DNA from: Aotearoamyces nothofagi
Taxonomy: Eukaryota > Ascomycota > Leotiomycetes > Leotiales > Tympanidaceae
DNA: 64,000 nt
Assembly: GCA_015345905.1 (NCBI GenBank)
Contig: JADDTR010000021.1
Coordinates: 1-64,000 of the forward strand
Reading direction: 5' to 3'
Position 1 is the first letter of the stretch, and each line of letters starts with the position of its first letter. The position numbers were made by a program, and so were the translations under genes. Of the stretch, positions 1 through 11,568 are shown in pieces. The notes under the pieces are model-generated. The model searched no databases. It saw only the letters and a list, made by a program, of their open reading frames with translations, and was not told where the DNA came from.

Positions 1-3000
1 AGTAAGTTACTATAAGCTATTGTAATATATAGTAAATTACAATAAGATATAGTACTTTAATATATACCACTAGGTAAATATTTGTTGTAATTCGATGAAT
101 TGAGTTGTTTAAGAATAGACACTACTAGAGATTCAAGGTGTATACTTGTAAATGTTGAAGAAGTTGTATAAAGGGTGTTACTTAGGCAAATTAGATAGAT
201 TTGGGTATATATATCTCCTTTGAATTTCATGTACTTGATAAGTGCCAAGACCTTTATATTACCTTATAGTAACTTACTATAGCATTTGTATACAGATCCG
301 ATATAATATACTAACAGCTGTATATACACCAACATTTTTTATATAGGCCTTAGTATAGATTATATATAATCTGCTAGGTTATAAAGATAGGTTATAGAGA
401 TAGATTATATATAATTTGCTAGGTTATAGAGATAGGCCTTGGTGTAGATTATATATAATCTGTTGAGTTATAGAGATAGGGTATTACTTAGGCAAATTAG
501 ATAGATTTGGATATCTATACCTCCTTTGAATTTTATATATCTAATAAGTGCCAAGACCTTTATATTATCTTATAGTAACTTACTATAGTATTTGTATATA
601 GATCTGATATAATATATTAACAGCTATATATATACCAACATTTTTTATATAGACCTTAGTATAGATTATATATAATCTGCTAGATTATAGAGATAGACAG
701 CTTAGACCAATTGACCTTCTTAGCCTAGACTTTATAATAGCAATTACAAGCCTATATATTGATATTAGAGTTATACTTAGTAACAAGTAGAGAAAATCTA
801 TTAACTTATCTAACAATTAGCAGTTAATACCTTAGTAATAAGAGTACAACTATCTTCTTATACTATAGTATAGTAGTTATTAAAAGAGGTAGCTATATTG
901 CTAGAATTGAGAATTGGATATAATAGTATTACTATAGAGTATTACTATAAGTTATAAAGAAAAAAGAGAAAAGGGCTCTATTTATAAGGTAACTTAAGTC
1001 AATTCTTAAAGAAGGTAAAAAGAGAGAAATCAAAGAAAGGAATTGACTTTTATATATCTCTAACTTAATATAGAGGTTAGAGTTAGAGTTACCTTACTAT
1101 TCTTTATTATCAATAGATAGAAGCTTTCTTTATTGTCAATAGTATACAGCTTAGTATTATAAAACCTTTTCTTTGTTTAATTACTGTCTAAAATAAACAA
1201 TTCACTAAAAGGAAGTAATAGTTGTCTAAAATAGTAAATTACTTTTTCTTATCTATAAAGAGAGCCTTCTTCTCTACTTTTACTTTCTTCTTCTTTTTCT
1301 TTAAGATCTCTTCTCTCTACTAAAGTAAGTATAGTAATATATAATAGTAATATAGAGTATCTAGATTTTAGCTAATTTGATAGTATTACAATTTATAATA
1401 CCTTAGATAAAAAAGTCATCTAAAAAGGTTAGTCTTTAAGACTAAGATAAGTATATCCTCTACTTTTCTCTCTTTCTTTCTTCTCTCTATTACTTCAGAC
1501 TATTAATCTTATATTATAGATATTTATACTACTTTATATATCTCTTTATATACTAAGACAATAGTAAACTATTAGTAGTATAATATTACTAAGACTGTAT
1601 AAGATTGAATCTATAAGGTCAATAAGCTCTACTTCTATCTAAAGTCTTCTAGAGTCTTAGATAACCTTTGCTCTATAAAGGTAGATAATAAGTAATCTTC
1701 TATCTAATATATATAGTTACTAATTAAGAATAGTCTATACTCTACTTGAAATTAGATATTACTAAAAGAAGGTTAGATTCCTTCTATTAAAATTGGCATT
1801 TTAATATTTAGTTTATAAAATCATCTAAGATATAAGGATAGATAGTAGTCTATAATACTAGTTCTCTACTATTCTAAAATAGTCTAGTCTAGTTTCAGAA
1901 GAAACAATCTAGTCTATAAAATAGTCTATAAATTACTTTTAAAACTAGATTAAACTAGACTATTGACTAGTCTAGATATTATATTTAAAGTAGATCTTAT
2001 ACTCTCTTTAGTCTTTAAAGTAGTTTATTATTTTAGTTCTTAATATATTCTCTCTTCTCTCTAGCCTTTAGAGTTGTTTATTACTTTAATTCTTAAAAAG
2101 GATATTCTATAATCCTCAGCTTACTATCTTTTATACTCTTAGAATATTCTATCTACTAAGTATCTTTTAAATATATTAATAAACTTTCTATTACTTAGTT
2201 ATAATAGACTTTAAAGTTATAGTTGAAAATATCTCCAAGGAGAAGAATAGTTCTATAGATATTAAGATAGATAGTAATAATATAGTAGAGGCTAAGATAG
2301 CTTAGAGTAGCTCTAGAAAGAATAGTAGTAGAGGAAATAGCTATATAGAGAATAGCTAGCTCTTTAAAAAGAGAAAAGAAGATTCTAGTTAAGCTAGACT
2401 TCTTTGTACTAAATTATATAGTATTGCTATTTATATTAAAGTTGTAAAAATCTATTTAGGAGAGCCTAGATAGTCTAGGCAAAAAAAAATTAAGTCTTAG
2501 ACTATTTTATATTTCAAGAATCTTTATAAATCTATAATATATCTACCTCTACTTAAAGTACTAACAATATCTTAAAAGAACTTCAATACTAATTTAGATA
2601 TATATCTAAGGTAAGACTTATATTAATATATAGTACTAACTTAAGACTTTTTTATATTATTGACTTTTAAATCCTCTTAGCTTTTACTATTAAATAGACT
2701 AGCTAAATTAGACTATAAATAAATAGTCTAGACTAGACTAAACTATAAAAAGCAGTCTAGTCTAGTCTTTAAATATCTTGATTTTTAAATAGTCTATATT
2801 ATAGTCCTTAAAACTAGACTGTAAATAAATAGTCTAAACTGAACTAAATTATTTAGAAATAGTTTAGTCTAGTTTTAGAGATCTTAGACTGTTTCTTTTC
2901 TAAATACTATAATTACTACTTTTTTTATAATTCTAATACTAAGAGTATTACTATTGAATGTTACTATTCTATATAGACAAGGAAAGTTATAAAATCTTTT

Positions 3001-3360
3001 TTTTAAAAATAGTTATAAAAGTTCTAAGAATAGCTCTTTATAGTTTAGACTGAACTATATAGTCTAGTCTAGTCTAGACTAGACTGTTTCTAGAAACAGT
3101 CTCTATTTTCTATTTGAGACTAGACTATTTATTTATAGTCTAGTCTAGTCTAGACCTAAATAGTCTAGTCTTTGAAATAGTCTATAAATTACTTTTGAGA
3201 CTAGACTAGACTGGACTATTGAATAGTCTACTATTAAGCTAGAAGAGATTTATTTTTAATATATCTAGCTTATTATCCTATATATCCTTTGCCTTCTATT
3301 GTCAGTTTCTATATCTGGCTAGCCTATATTTGGGCCTTAGACTACAACCTCTTACTAGTC
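1..3360. repeat. AT-rich, RIP-like repeat block
   Basis: This stretch is overwhelmingly A+T, dominated by TA-rich words, almost lacks CpG, and has no reading frame that looks coding. It contains diverged copies of its own segments, such as 1920-1975 against 3176-3230 and a direct repeat near 174-700. The C-to-T and G-to-A type differences between copies fit repeat-induced point mutation acting on old transposon copies. No element family can be named. Composition changes sharply near 3360, where a short inverted motif (CGGCC GAA GGCCG) marks the return to gene-like base composition. Confidence 0.8.
174..700. repeat. direct repeat, offset about 306 bp
   Basis: A segment starting at 174-181 recurs at 481-487 and the two stay alignable for roughly 200 bp, through landmarks such as AAGTGCCAAGACC (240 and 545) and CCAACATTTTTTATATAG. 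The copies differ mainly by C/T and G/A transitions. A shorter word built on AGATTATATATAATCTG recurs several more times between them. This looks like an old tandem duplication later hit by RIP. Confidence 0.75.
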
Positions 3361-3535
3361 GGCCGAAGGCCGATGTAAACCCTTGTAGATATACAACTAT
3401 ATACTGAGAGTAGACTGTTATTTCTTATTACTTGTATTAGAATCCAAGCAACGATCACTTCCGGTATCCAATTTGTACTTGCAAGATACCTGTACTACAG
3501 ATAGCTGCTTAGGGGGTTTTGGAGCAGGGTTTTGA

Positions 3536-4336
3536 GCCAAGGATAGCCAGGCTGCAAGATGGCTGGATAGGTGAATCTAGGCACTGCCTCTGTTGATACT
3601 GTATATATACTCTTCAGTTGCAAGGTTTCTTTGCAGTTTTGGTGGTTGGATACTCGAGTTGATGGAATTGGGGGATTGGAGAGCAAAGCCATATATCTCT
3701 CGGAGCTTCTTTCTCCGCCGTGGCCTACAGTGAACGCTCGCGTTCTCCGAATCCTCGAAAGGGGGAGGTGTCGAGGATAATCCGTGCGGAAAGCTCGAGA
3801 CCCGGTTCCCGGGGGCCGGGTGTTTCTGTGACCCGCTGGCGTGGTACCGAGGCTAAACGCAAAATTAAACTCTTGCTACGTAAGCGAGCTGAGCAGCTCT
3901 GGAGACATCACTGCGTTGTGAGACTAATTGTGACCNGCCAAGGATAGCCAGGCTGCAAGATGGCTGGATAGGTGAATCTAGGCACTGCCTCTGTTGATAC
4001 TGTATATATACTCTTCAGTTGCAAGGTTTCTTTGCAGTTTTGGTGGTTGGATACTCGAGTTGATGGAATTGGGGGATTGGAGAGCAAAGCCATATATCTC
4101 TCGGAGCTTCTTTCTCCGCCGTGGCCTACAGTGAACGCTCGCGTTCTCCGAATCCTCGAAAGGGGGAGGTGTCGAGGATAATCTGTACGGAAAGCTCGAG
4201 ACCCGGTTCCCAGGGGCCGGGTGTTTCTGTGACCCGCTGGCGTGGTACCGAGGCTAAACGCAAAATTAAACTCTCGCTACGTAAGCGAGCTGAGCAGCTC
4301 TGGAGACATCACTGCGTTGTGAGACTAATTGTGACC
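3536..4336. repeat. 400-bp tandem duplication split by one N
   Basis: Bases 3536-3935 and 3937-4336 are near-identical 400-bp copies separated by a single undetermined base at 3936. They differ by only a handful of transitions. The unit encodes no recognisable protein. The lone N exactly at the join means an assembly artefact (two overlapping contig ends not collapsed) is as likely as a true tandem repeat. It lies beside the AT-rich block, so it may be the less mutated edge of a repetitive element. A terminal-repeat (LTR-type) origin is conceivable but I see no diagnostic feature. Confidence 0.85.
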
Positions 4337-4993
4337 CTTATACCACGACAACCAGTCTAGCTAAGGCGCTGAAAACTGGTACAATACTAGAAGCGCCTCC
4401 TCTAAATGCCCTCAGAAAATTTCTGGAAATTGCGAGGTTATCTTACGATACATCTATACAGTTGAAAACGCCGTTGTATCTGGTATTCTCGGCTGGGGAC
4501 AATTTTGCATTTGCACTTGCACTCAGGGGCGCAGCCGGCAGGATCCAAGGCTCAGGACCGGGAATCACGGGATATTTAAGAGATTCCAGCAGAGGCCACA
4601 GAAATGCCGTGCCTGCAAAGGAGCGTCTCGGGTGCGCCATTTCCTCGCATCGCGAATCTGGAAAACGCACGATTTGACAGGTGATGCGGTCCCGCATCCT
4701 CTTTTGTTGCTGCGGCACGGCCAAGCCGGAAGCAGACGGGCCGCGGTCCTGAATCGGCCGTAGGACAACCCAAAGCGATGGGAAAAAATGGAGGAGCTTG
4801 AGGATGGGAGGCTCGTGGCAGCGGGGCGGGTTGCGTCGTCAAGCGCCAAATACAACGTCTGGGTTTTGCACGCACAGGCTTTCTGTTCCTATTTAGCTGG
4901 TTGTACCCCCGCAGAAAGTTTATTTTCGCGTTCTGCGGATCTTGGTCAATCATGTCGTTTCTTGACCATCTCTGTAAGGGATGAGGGTGAATC
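4337..4993. other. intergenic, no gene seen
   Basis: This is ordinary-composition sequence between the tandem repeat and the first gene. Several overlapping short reading frames exist on both strands but none resembles a protein family or has splice support. It presumably contains the promoter of the gene beginning at 4994. Confidence 0.5.
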
Positions 4994-6317
4994 ATGGCTG
5001 TTGGCGATCATAATGTAAGCTTGCACCCTGGACGCCTCTTGGTGGGCTGGAGACTGACTGTGGGTGTGCAGATGGGGCCTACGGTGTTCTGGGTGGGATT
5101 GGCATTGATAGTCTTTGCTATGGTAGTTGTTACTATAAGGATGTATTCTCGGACATATCTGACAATGTATCGCGGCGCCGATGATTGGTGGATCCTGGCT
5201 GGTTGTGTTGGTATCCCCGCGCATATACGGCAGTGCCGAAGCTAATGGCTCTTCCGTGTCTAGACACTCTCGGCGATTCAGCAGGTTCTCATATCTATAT
5301 GCAAGTCCAGCAAATATCCTTGGAATCAGCGGCTCCTAACGATCAGGCAGGGTGCTTTCATGGCCTCGGGCAGACTATCTCGAGGGTGTCTCAGGATGAC
5401 CTGGTCTATTCCGGAATGGTAGCCTTTCATCAAAACTCTTGTACTTGCTCGCTCTGCTAATATCTCGTTATAGATAGCATACGCAATCGTGGTCCTGTAC
5501 CCCTTCGTCTTGGGCGCCGTCAAGATCTCAGTCCTATGCTTCTACCTACGAGTCTTCCCATACGAGACCTTTCACATGTTTATATACATCATGGAAGCCG
5601 TCACTGCCGCTATAGCACTTTTCCTCGGCGTAGGGCAAGCATTCGCGTGTGACCCTATCAGCTACGGCTGGAGTGTACAACCATCGGCTCAATACTGCAT
5701 TAACCGCGTGGCACTGCAGGAATCTGGCAGCAGTCTGAATTTGGTTTCTGATATCTTAATACTATTAATGCCGATGAAATATCTCTGGGGTATGTTCAGC
5801 TTAGGTTTTTCTCGATGACGATGATATTGATGGTGTAATAGCTCTGTCGCTTGAGAAAAAGAGGAGATACGGCATCATTGCTCTGTTCTCCTTGGGAGCT
5901 GTGTACGTTTCTGCTTCCCCGGAGAAATGCTAGTAGCTAATAAGATAACCTAGGTCTTGCCTCGCTTCAGCAGCGCGCATTCCCTCTATCAATATCTTCT
6001 ACACTGGCAGCGACCCTACATGTAAGACTACAGACCTCGCTACCATCTCCCCCATCTCGAAAAAGCGAACTAACAGGTATCTCCTCGCAGATGATGCTTA
6101 TTACATTGCTATTCTAACCAGCATTGAAACAAACCTTACCATCATCACGGCATCTATTCCGGCTATCAAGATCTTCTTCTCACGCTACATACCGAGTCCC
6201 TGGCGGGACTCTAGCTCCGGTCAATGCAGTGATCCGTCCCTCCATCTACGTACAATATCCCAGACAATCGTAGAGGCGGCCCCATGTTGTCGATTCCACA
6301 GATCCTCCACAGTCTAG
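4994..6317 (+). CDS. SAT4 / rhodopsin-domain integral membrane protein
   Basis: Fungal seven-helix membrane protein of the SAT4-like 'Rhodopsin domain' family, whose molecular role is mostly unknown. Proposed exons are 4994-5210, 5351-5418, 5474-5789, 5842-5902, 5954-6021 and 6091-6317, all with GT-AG borders and matching phases. Family landmarks appear in order: VGLALIVFAMVVVTIRMYSR (helix 1), GADDWWILAG, GLGQTISRVSQDDL, then LGAVKISVLCFYLRVF (helix 3), the ACDPISYGWSV loop, SLNLVSDILILLMPMKYLW, LEKKRRYGIIALFSLGAV, AARIPSI, and ETNLTIITASIPAIKIFF. Bases 5015-5071 could be a further in-frame 57-bp intron, because GTAAGC and GTGTGCAG flank it, so the N-terminus is uncertain. The tail after the last helix is short for the family. 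There is no pathway context. Confidence 0.85.
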
Positions 6318-7445
6318 GAACTGTGAAATTACATGGGGAAAATTTTACATACTTTCTGGCTCCTTGCGTTACAGACAGAAAGAAGATCTGGTCGGCTCGG
6401 CTTGCTTCTAGGCTCGGCTTCTTTGAAAAATACGACTTCAGAGGTTGATGACTGGAGGCTGTTATTAAAACGATATAATGCCACTAGAGTTTACGACTAT
6501 CTTACGAGGTCAGTGCCTCATAGCGAAGCGGAGCATGGTAATGGCCAGGAAAATCTCATCAAAGACTTTGCCGCATTCATTGTCTTCCAGGGATAATTTC
6601 CGGCAAGATCACACGAAGAGTGTAAAGCGATTCGAAATCGTCTTGTCCGCTGGCTAGACTGAGAGATCTGTCGTCAGGAATATGATTATCCAACTCCATT
6701 CACTACCTAAAGATCTCTTATATAAGATAGATCCAAGTACCATCTTCGAATCTCCAGACAGCCTTCCATCAAGCCTCGGACTGGTTGGAGAAGATGACGA
6801 TGCAATCTTTTAATTAGGCAAAGGGAGAGGACGAGGGAGAGAAAGGTCTGTTGCTAGGAGAAGATTGGCAGGAGAGAAGTGTTGTTGTCAGAGGAGAGGT
6901 CTGTTGTCGGGAGAGGGGTCTGTCGTCATAACGAAGCAGATTCCCAGCTAGAAACAGCAATGGCTGTAAACAGCAATAGTAATAATAACAATAATAACAA
7001 TAAGCGCAAGTCCTACAGTAGAAAGGAGCACGATGAATTATATCACAGCTGCTGTCCAGATTTCTATATAGCACGTGACTGCCTACCCTCCCGCTAGGTT
7101 TTCGGGTTTCTAGGTACAGTATCGTACAGTGCTGGGGCTCCACTTTTAGCTATCTTTCAATCGCTATCGGCGTGAAGCTCCGAGCATATGCTATCTCATC
7201 CCCGCAGAAGTGAGCCCTGGGGTCCTGGAGTCCTTGTACTCGTGCTTCTGAGCCATTGTCTGCACCTACTGTAACCTACGCGCTGTGCGGATGCTTCCGC
7301 GGACCCGTCCAATGGTAAATCAGCGAAAGCTAAACACGAAGATCCATTAGTCTCCCACGTGACAGCATCCGATTGCAAGGAGTAGGATTCAAGTAGAGAG
7401 GGTTTCTTGCCTGCTTCATATTCACGGCGGCGTAAGCATAGCACC
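6318..7445. other. intergenic, no gene seen
   Basis: No convincing gene is visible. There is a short (AAT/AAC)n tract near 6970-7005. A 44-codon open frame from 6681 (start MIIQLHSLPKDLLYK) is protein-like in composition but has no upstream exon I can support. The right end should contain the promoter of the gene at 7446. Confidence 0.45.
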
Positions 7446-8263
7446 ATGGAGCCAGCAAAGTTACGGAGACATGAGAACCGAGGCGTATATGATGTCGAGT
7501 CTGTTGCTTCGGTCTTTGCCGACAACTTCCTCGCCCACGTCTCTTATGTCGACAGTGGGATGCCTCAATGTCTCCCAATGATTGCACTCTTCCACACCCG
7601 AGGAGATGATACTGCTGTCTATTTGCATGGCCATCCGAGTGCACGATTGATGGAGCTGGTTCGAAAGAAGCGCTCGGAGGAAGATGCAAAGTCCGGCCAG
7701 GCGGATGGTGAAAGCAGCAAGATCAATGTGTGCATCACGGCAACCAAGGGTTAGTGGTTCGATTCATACTTGAATATATATGTCTTCGTGCACTGACGTA
7801 GCCAACAGTCGATGGCCTCGTTCTCTCTTCGGCGCCGAACGGGCATACGTTCAATTATCGGTCAGCAGTTGTCCACGGGGCCTGCACTCTTGTAGATGAC
7901 CTTGAAGTAAAGAGGGAGGTGATGAGAGGCGTCACCAACCACATCGTGGCAGGACGGTGGGAGGATGTCAATCCGGTTGCTTCCTTCCAGGTGTCGCTGG
8001 TCTGTGTTATTCGGGTAGATATTCAAAGCCTGAGCATGAAATTCCGAAGCGGTATCCCAGGAATCCAGCCCCGGAATATTGAAAAGGATGGTCCGGACCG
8101 TGAAGTGCCTGTGTGGACAGGTGTAGTGCCACTGTATGATGTCTTAGACACTCCAGTCGCCAGCGGGTTGACGGAGAAAGCAGAGGTACCCAGTGGCCTA
8201 CTGGCATTCATCGAGGAGAGAAATGAGCAGCATAAGAAGCATTCGCTTTCCACAGTACGATAG
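7446..8263 (+). CDS. pyridoxamine 5'-phosphate oxidase-like FMN-binding protein
   Basis: Split-barrel flavin-nucleotide-binding protein of the pyridoxamine-phosphate-oxidase-like superfamily (NimA/Pyridox_ox_2 type). Members bind FMN or related cofactors, but the substrate of fungal members is usually unknown. Exons are 7446-7749 and 7809-8263 with a 59-bp GT-AG intron, giving about 252 aa. Typical landmarks are RGVYDVESVASVFADNF and LAHVSYVDSGMPQCLPM (first strands), YLHGHPSARLMELV, then after the intron VDGLVLSSAPNGHTFNYRSAVVHG, and the late VNPVASFQVSLVCVIRVDIQSLSMKFRSG segment. The ATG at 7446 starts right before the conserved domain. An in-frame non-ATG extension upstream is unlikely to be used. 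It lies 232 bp upstream of a Zn2Cys6 regulator on the same strand. Confidence 0.88.
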
Positions 8264-8495
8264 TGCCGTAGTCCTAGAAACAACGGATAAGTTTCAAGTC
8301 TCCGAGTATGTAGCTCCCAAGTGAGTCTCCTGAGTCTCCGCAACGGGCTTGATGGGTGGTGCTTATCACGTGCCTCCGGGTAAGATCTTATCTTAGCGGA
8401 TCTCCGTGCGATTGAGGGACGTCCCGAGCCAGAAGAAGCACCTGCAAACTCGAGGCCACCGGAAGACTTTGCAGAATCCATGATCCGTTCACGAT

Positions 8496-10144
8496 ATGGC
8501 CACCCGCTCTAGAAATGGATGCATTGATTGCAAGCGGGCAAAGGTTAAGTGCGACGAGGTCTGGCCGTCGTGCGGAACCTGCGCACGCCGCCGCCTCGTT
8601 TGTCGAGGCTATAGCAATGTGAAAACTCAGCTGCGACACGGCCAAGGAGAACTGACATCAACGTCCCAGCCCCGCAAGGGGAAACGAAATGGAAGTCTCC
8701 CGCCCAGGAGCCCCGTCAGAGCCCGTGCTACACCTGTCGCGGATTCCAGTGCTGCAGTTGCAGGCCTCGGATCTCCTGATGCTTCGGAAGATGATTTAGC
8801 GAATCTACCACGCCTCAGCCATGACAGTGGCAACGCAGATATAACTACAGCAGCATCATACGAGCTGGCTCAGAGATCTCCGAGTCCGTCGACGATGAGC
8901 GTTTCCAATTTTCCAGAGGGACTGATTAATCCCGCGGACGTATCCACCATTCAAATTTATTTCACTCGCCATCCCCAAGAACTTCTCATGGGGCCGGAGT
9001 TTATTAATGAGATGAATGCCAACACCTTCATGGTTTTGCAGCATAACCCAGCGGCAATCAGTGATTGCCTATTCTCAATTGGACATATTTATCTAGGTGA
9101 GTCCAAGAGTGGCTCGATCGTTCCCGCGTTGGACAGGCGGGCGCGGATATTGGCCAGGCTGCGAGCAATGAAGAATCCTGGCCAGGACCTTGAGCAGATG
9201 GTGGCGGTTCTGCTGGGACTTTCTGGAATGGAGGTGACTATTAGATCCTTGTGAATTACTTGCTTACAACATACTAACAGTTAAAGCTCATCGATACGAA
9301 GCAAGATCCTAGAGAAAGTTGCATACCAGCTCTGATTGCCAACGCAGCCTTAGTGATAAGCCAATATGTCTCGGCAGGTCTCGAGGTCACTTCACTTGCT
9401 AAGTATTTCATTCGCGCCTTGGCCCGTCAGGATATGATGATTGCCTTGGCCACTTTCCGTCGGCCACTGATCGATACAAGTGTCTGGCTTGATGAAGCGT
9501 GTCGGAAGTCTGTAGACCGTTTGATGGGATACACAATGACTCTGATGCCACTCCTAGCGGAATTGGCGGCCCTTGCGGCGGATGTTCGAAGGGCTACTGA
9601 TGCCAATGCTACTCCAGACGGAGAGGAAGCCCGCGATATGTATGCGCTTTCGCTACCCCTGTCAACCCAGTTCTCTCAGAGAGCAGTCGATCTCCGTGCC
9701 CGAATCGCAGAATGGCAGCCAGTATCTTGCGCCGACATCTCCTTCCAGTCATCAAGGAAATTTCTTTTCCAGGCACACTCATATCGATCTGCGGCTCTGC
9801 TCTACCTGTATCGCCTCACGAATCTACCCGGAAGCTCGCAGGATGCCGATCAGAAGGCCCTCTGCATGGCCCACGATGTTCTTATCTACACTAGCGGGCG
9901 TCCAGACGACTTACGACTGTCTCTATGGCCTGTTCTCATCGCGGCTTCCGAGCTGGCAGACAGGAATGATAGAGAATTTGCTATTGAGGCTTTCGATGCT
10001 ATCTATGCAAGTAGAATGACGGCGACGGCTGTACGGGCCAAGAACTTCTGTATTGAAAGAGTCTGGAAAGCAAGGGATGATGGAATGGATTGGAACTGGA
10101 TGTCTCTGGTTGGTCAATATCCGGGAGAGCTTCTACCAATTTGA
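8496..10144 (+). CDS. Zn2Cys6 fungal transcription factor
   Basis: Nuclear DNA-binding regulator. Residues 9-36 form a binuclear zinc cluster, C-x2-C-x6-C-x6-C-x2-C-x6-C (CIDCKRAKVKC, then CGTCARRRLVC), with the basic RAKVK segment right after the second Cys. A Ser/Pro-rich linker follows to about residue 145. The rest looks like the 'fungal-specific transcription factor 2' type middle and C-terminal region, starting at STIQIYFTRHPQELL. Exons are 8496-9233 and 9281-10144 with a 47-bp intron in phase 0, giving about 533 aa, a normal length. Its target is unknown. It lies tail-to-tail with a ketopantoate-reductase-like gene and next to an FMN-binding protein gene, so it may be a local pathway regulator (inference only). 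Confidence 0.93.
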
Positions 10145-10398
10145 TATTTGAACTTTCACAATTCAGATGAAAGGAACCAATATCTGTCAACTGTGGTTGG
10201 CAATACAACATATCAGAGGATGGATTGTTATATACCAATCCGTAGACTGCGATATTACATCAACGGCATGTTAGGCCTCTAGGCGGCTTCGATGATAATA
10301 TCCCACACGATCCTCTTAGATACTAAGTATCGTACTAAGTATATATCGACCGGAGTAAAGAGAATGTATTTCTCGCACAACGAAAGGCTATCTATATG

Positions 10399-11568
10399 TC
10401 AGGTTATCGGCACCCGCACATCTGTCACAACCGCCTGGTCTATCTTCCACTTCTCCAACTTCAACAACTCATATACACAACTCATAATGGGCGCATCTAC
10501 GCCCAACTCCTTGGCCCTCTTCAGAGGATTTTCCAAAATCACCTCCAACTCCATCGGCCGCCCGTGCTCCAAATCTAATAGCATGCTCGGCCGAAATGGA
10601 CAATCATCTGGTAGTCGATACGCTTGCGTGTCCAAATACCCGTCCGGTAAAGGATGTCCCGCAGCCTTCGCAATCGCAGATATCTCGTGCATCATAGGGA
10701 TAAGCAACGTCTCGCGACCCTTGGAAGCCTGCAACTCGCCAACATTCATGCGCATCAGGGCGCACAATGTATTAAACGTACCGTTCCAAAGAATCTTCTG
10801 CCACCTCGCCGATGATATATCCTCTGTTAAGAGGCAGCTATACGCGCCACCCGCGCAGTACATATCTATAAACTCCTCCGTCTGCCGCAGCTGTATCTCG
10901 CGCGGTAACCCCGGGTGGAAATGCGGGCCTATTACCTGGATATCGTTCCCTATCTGGATAACCGTGTTCTCGCCGACCGTCTTGGACCCGATGTGGCTTA
11001 TGGAAGACATGACTGTGTTTGTGGGAAAGGCGGCGATGACGGGCAGCTCGATGTCCAGACCGTTCTGGATCAGCACGACCGCCGTGTGGCCCGGCGTGAC
11101 AACAGGGGCTATAATGTCGGCGACGGAGTAGAGCGATGGTAACTGTTTCGTGCTCACGACCACGTAGTCGTAAGGCTCTGCAGACGCAGCATCGCCAACC
11201 GTAGCTACAACTGTACCCAAACCATCAGCATCGTATCAGTCCAATAATGCCCACTCGCACTCATGCTTCATCTCCCCTCCCCTCCCCCAAGCAACCAGCC
11301 AGCCCTTAACAATAACAATAACAATAATGATGACAAAAAACCACATACCTCGACTCGGTCTCCACCCCCTCAGCTCCCCATGATCCACGCTCTCAATGTC
11401 CCACCCGCGCTCCTCCACGGCCGCGTATCGCGACCGCAGCACCGCCGTGACGCTCGCCCGGCCCGACTTCTCAAGCACGACCGCCGCGATGGTCCCCACG
11501 CCGCCGCTGCCCACGAGACACACGCGGCACCTCTGCCCGGCGGGACCGTCTCGCGCCGCCTCGCTCAT
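10399..11568 (-). CDS. ketopantoate reductase (ApbA/PanE) family enzyme
   Basis: NAD(P)H-dependent reductase of the 2-dehydropantoate 2-reductase family, which reduces ketopantoate to pantoate in coenzyme A precursor synthesis. Many fungal paralogues act on other 2-oxo acids. Exons are 11568-11349 and 11210-10399 (complement) with a 138-bp intron, giving about 343 aa. An N-terminal Rossmann motif VCLVGSGGVGTIAAVVLE is at residues 16-33. YVVVSTKQLP and VVLIQNGLDIE are the usual second half of that domain. The C-terminal helical domain carries SSARWQKILWNGTFNTLCAL with the expected Lys and Asn. The upstream region holds a dense cluster of GATA motifs. The next gene is a Dal5-type permease on the same strand, and that permease family includes pantothenate transporters. 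Confidence 0.92.

Noticed and set aside
1-3360. Centromere or telomere
   Set aside because: No telomere unit is present, and 3.4 kb of AT-rich DNA at a window edge is not enough to call a centromere.
3360-4336. Terminal repeat of a retroelement
   Set aside because: No paired end, primer-binding site or element protein could be shown; the duplicated unit is listed only as an unassigned repeat.
6333-6596. 87-codon open frame after the SAT4-family gene
   Set aside because: No similarity or splice support; likely chance.
7751-7764. tRNA B-box-like GGTTCGATTC
   Set aside because: It lies inside the short intron of the FMN-binding protein gene and has no surrounding stems or A box.
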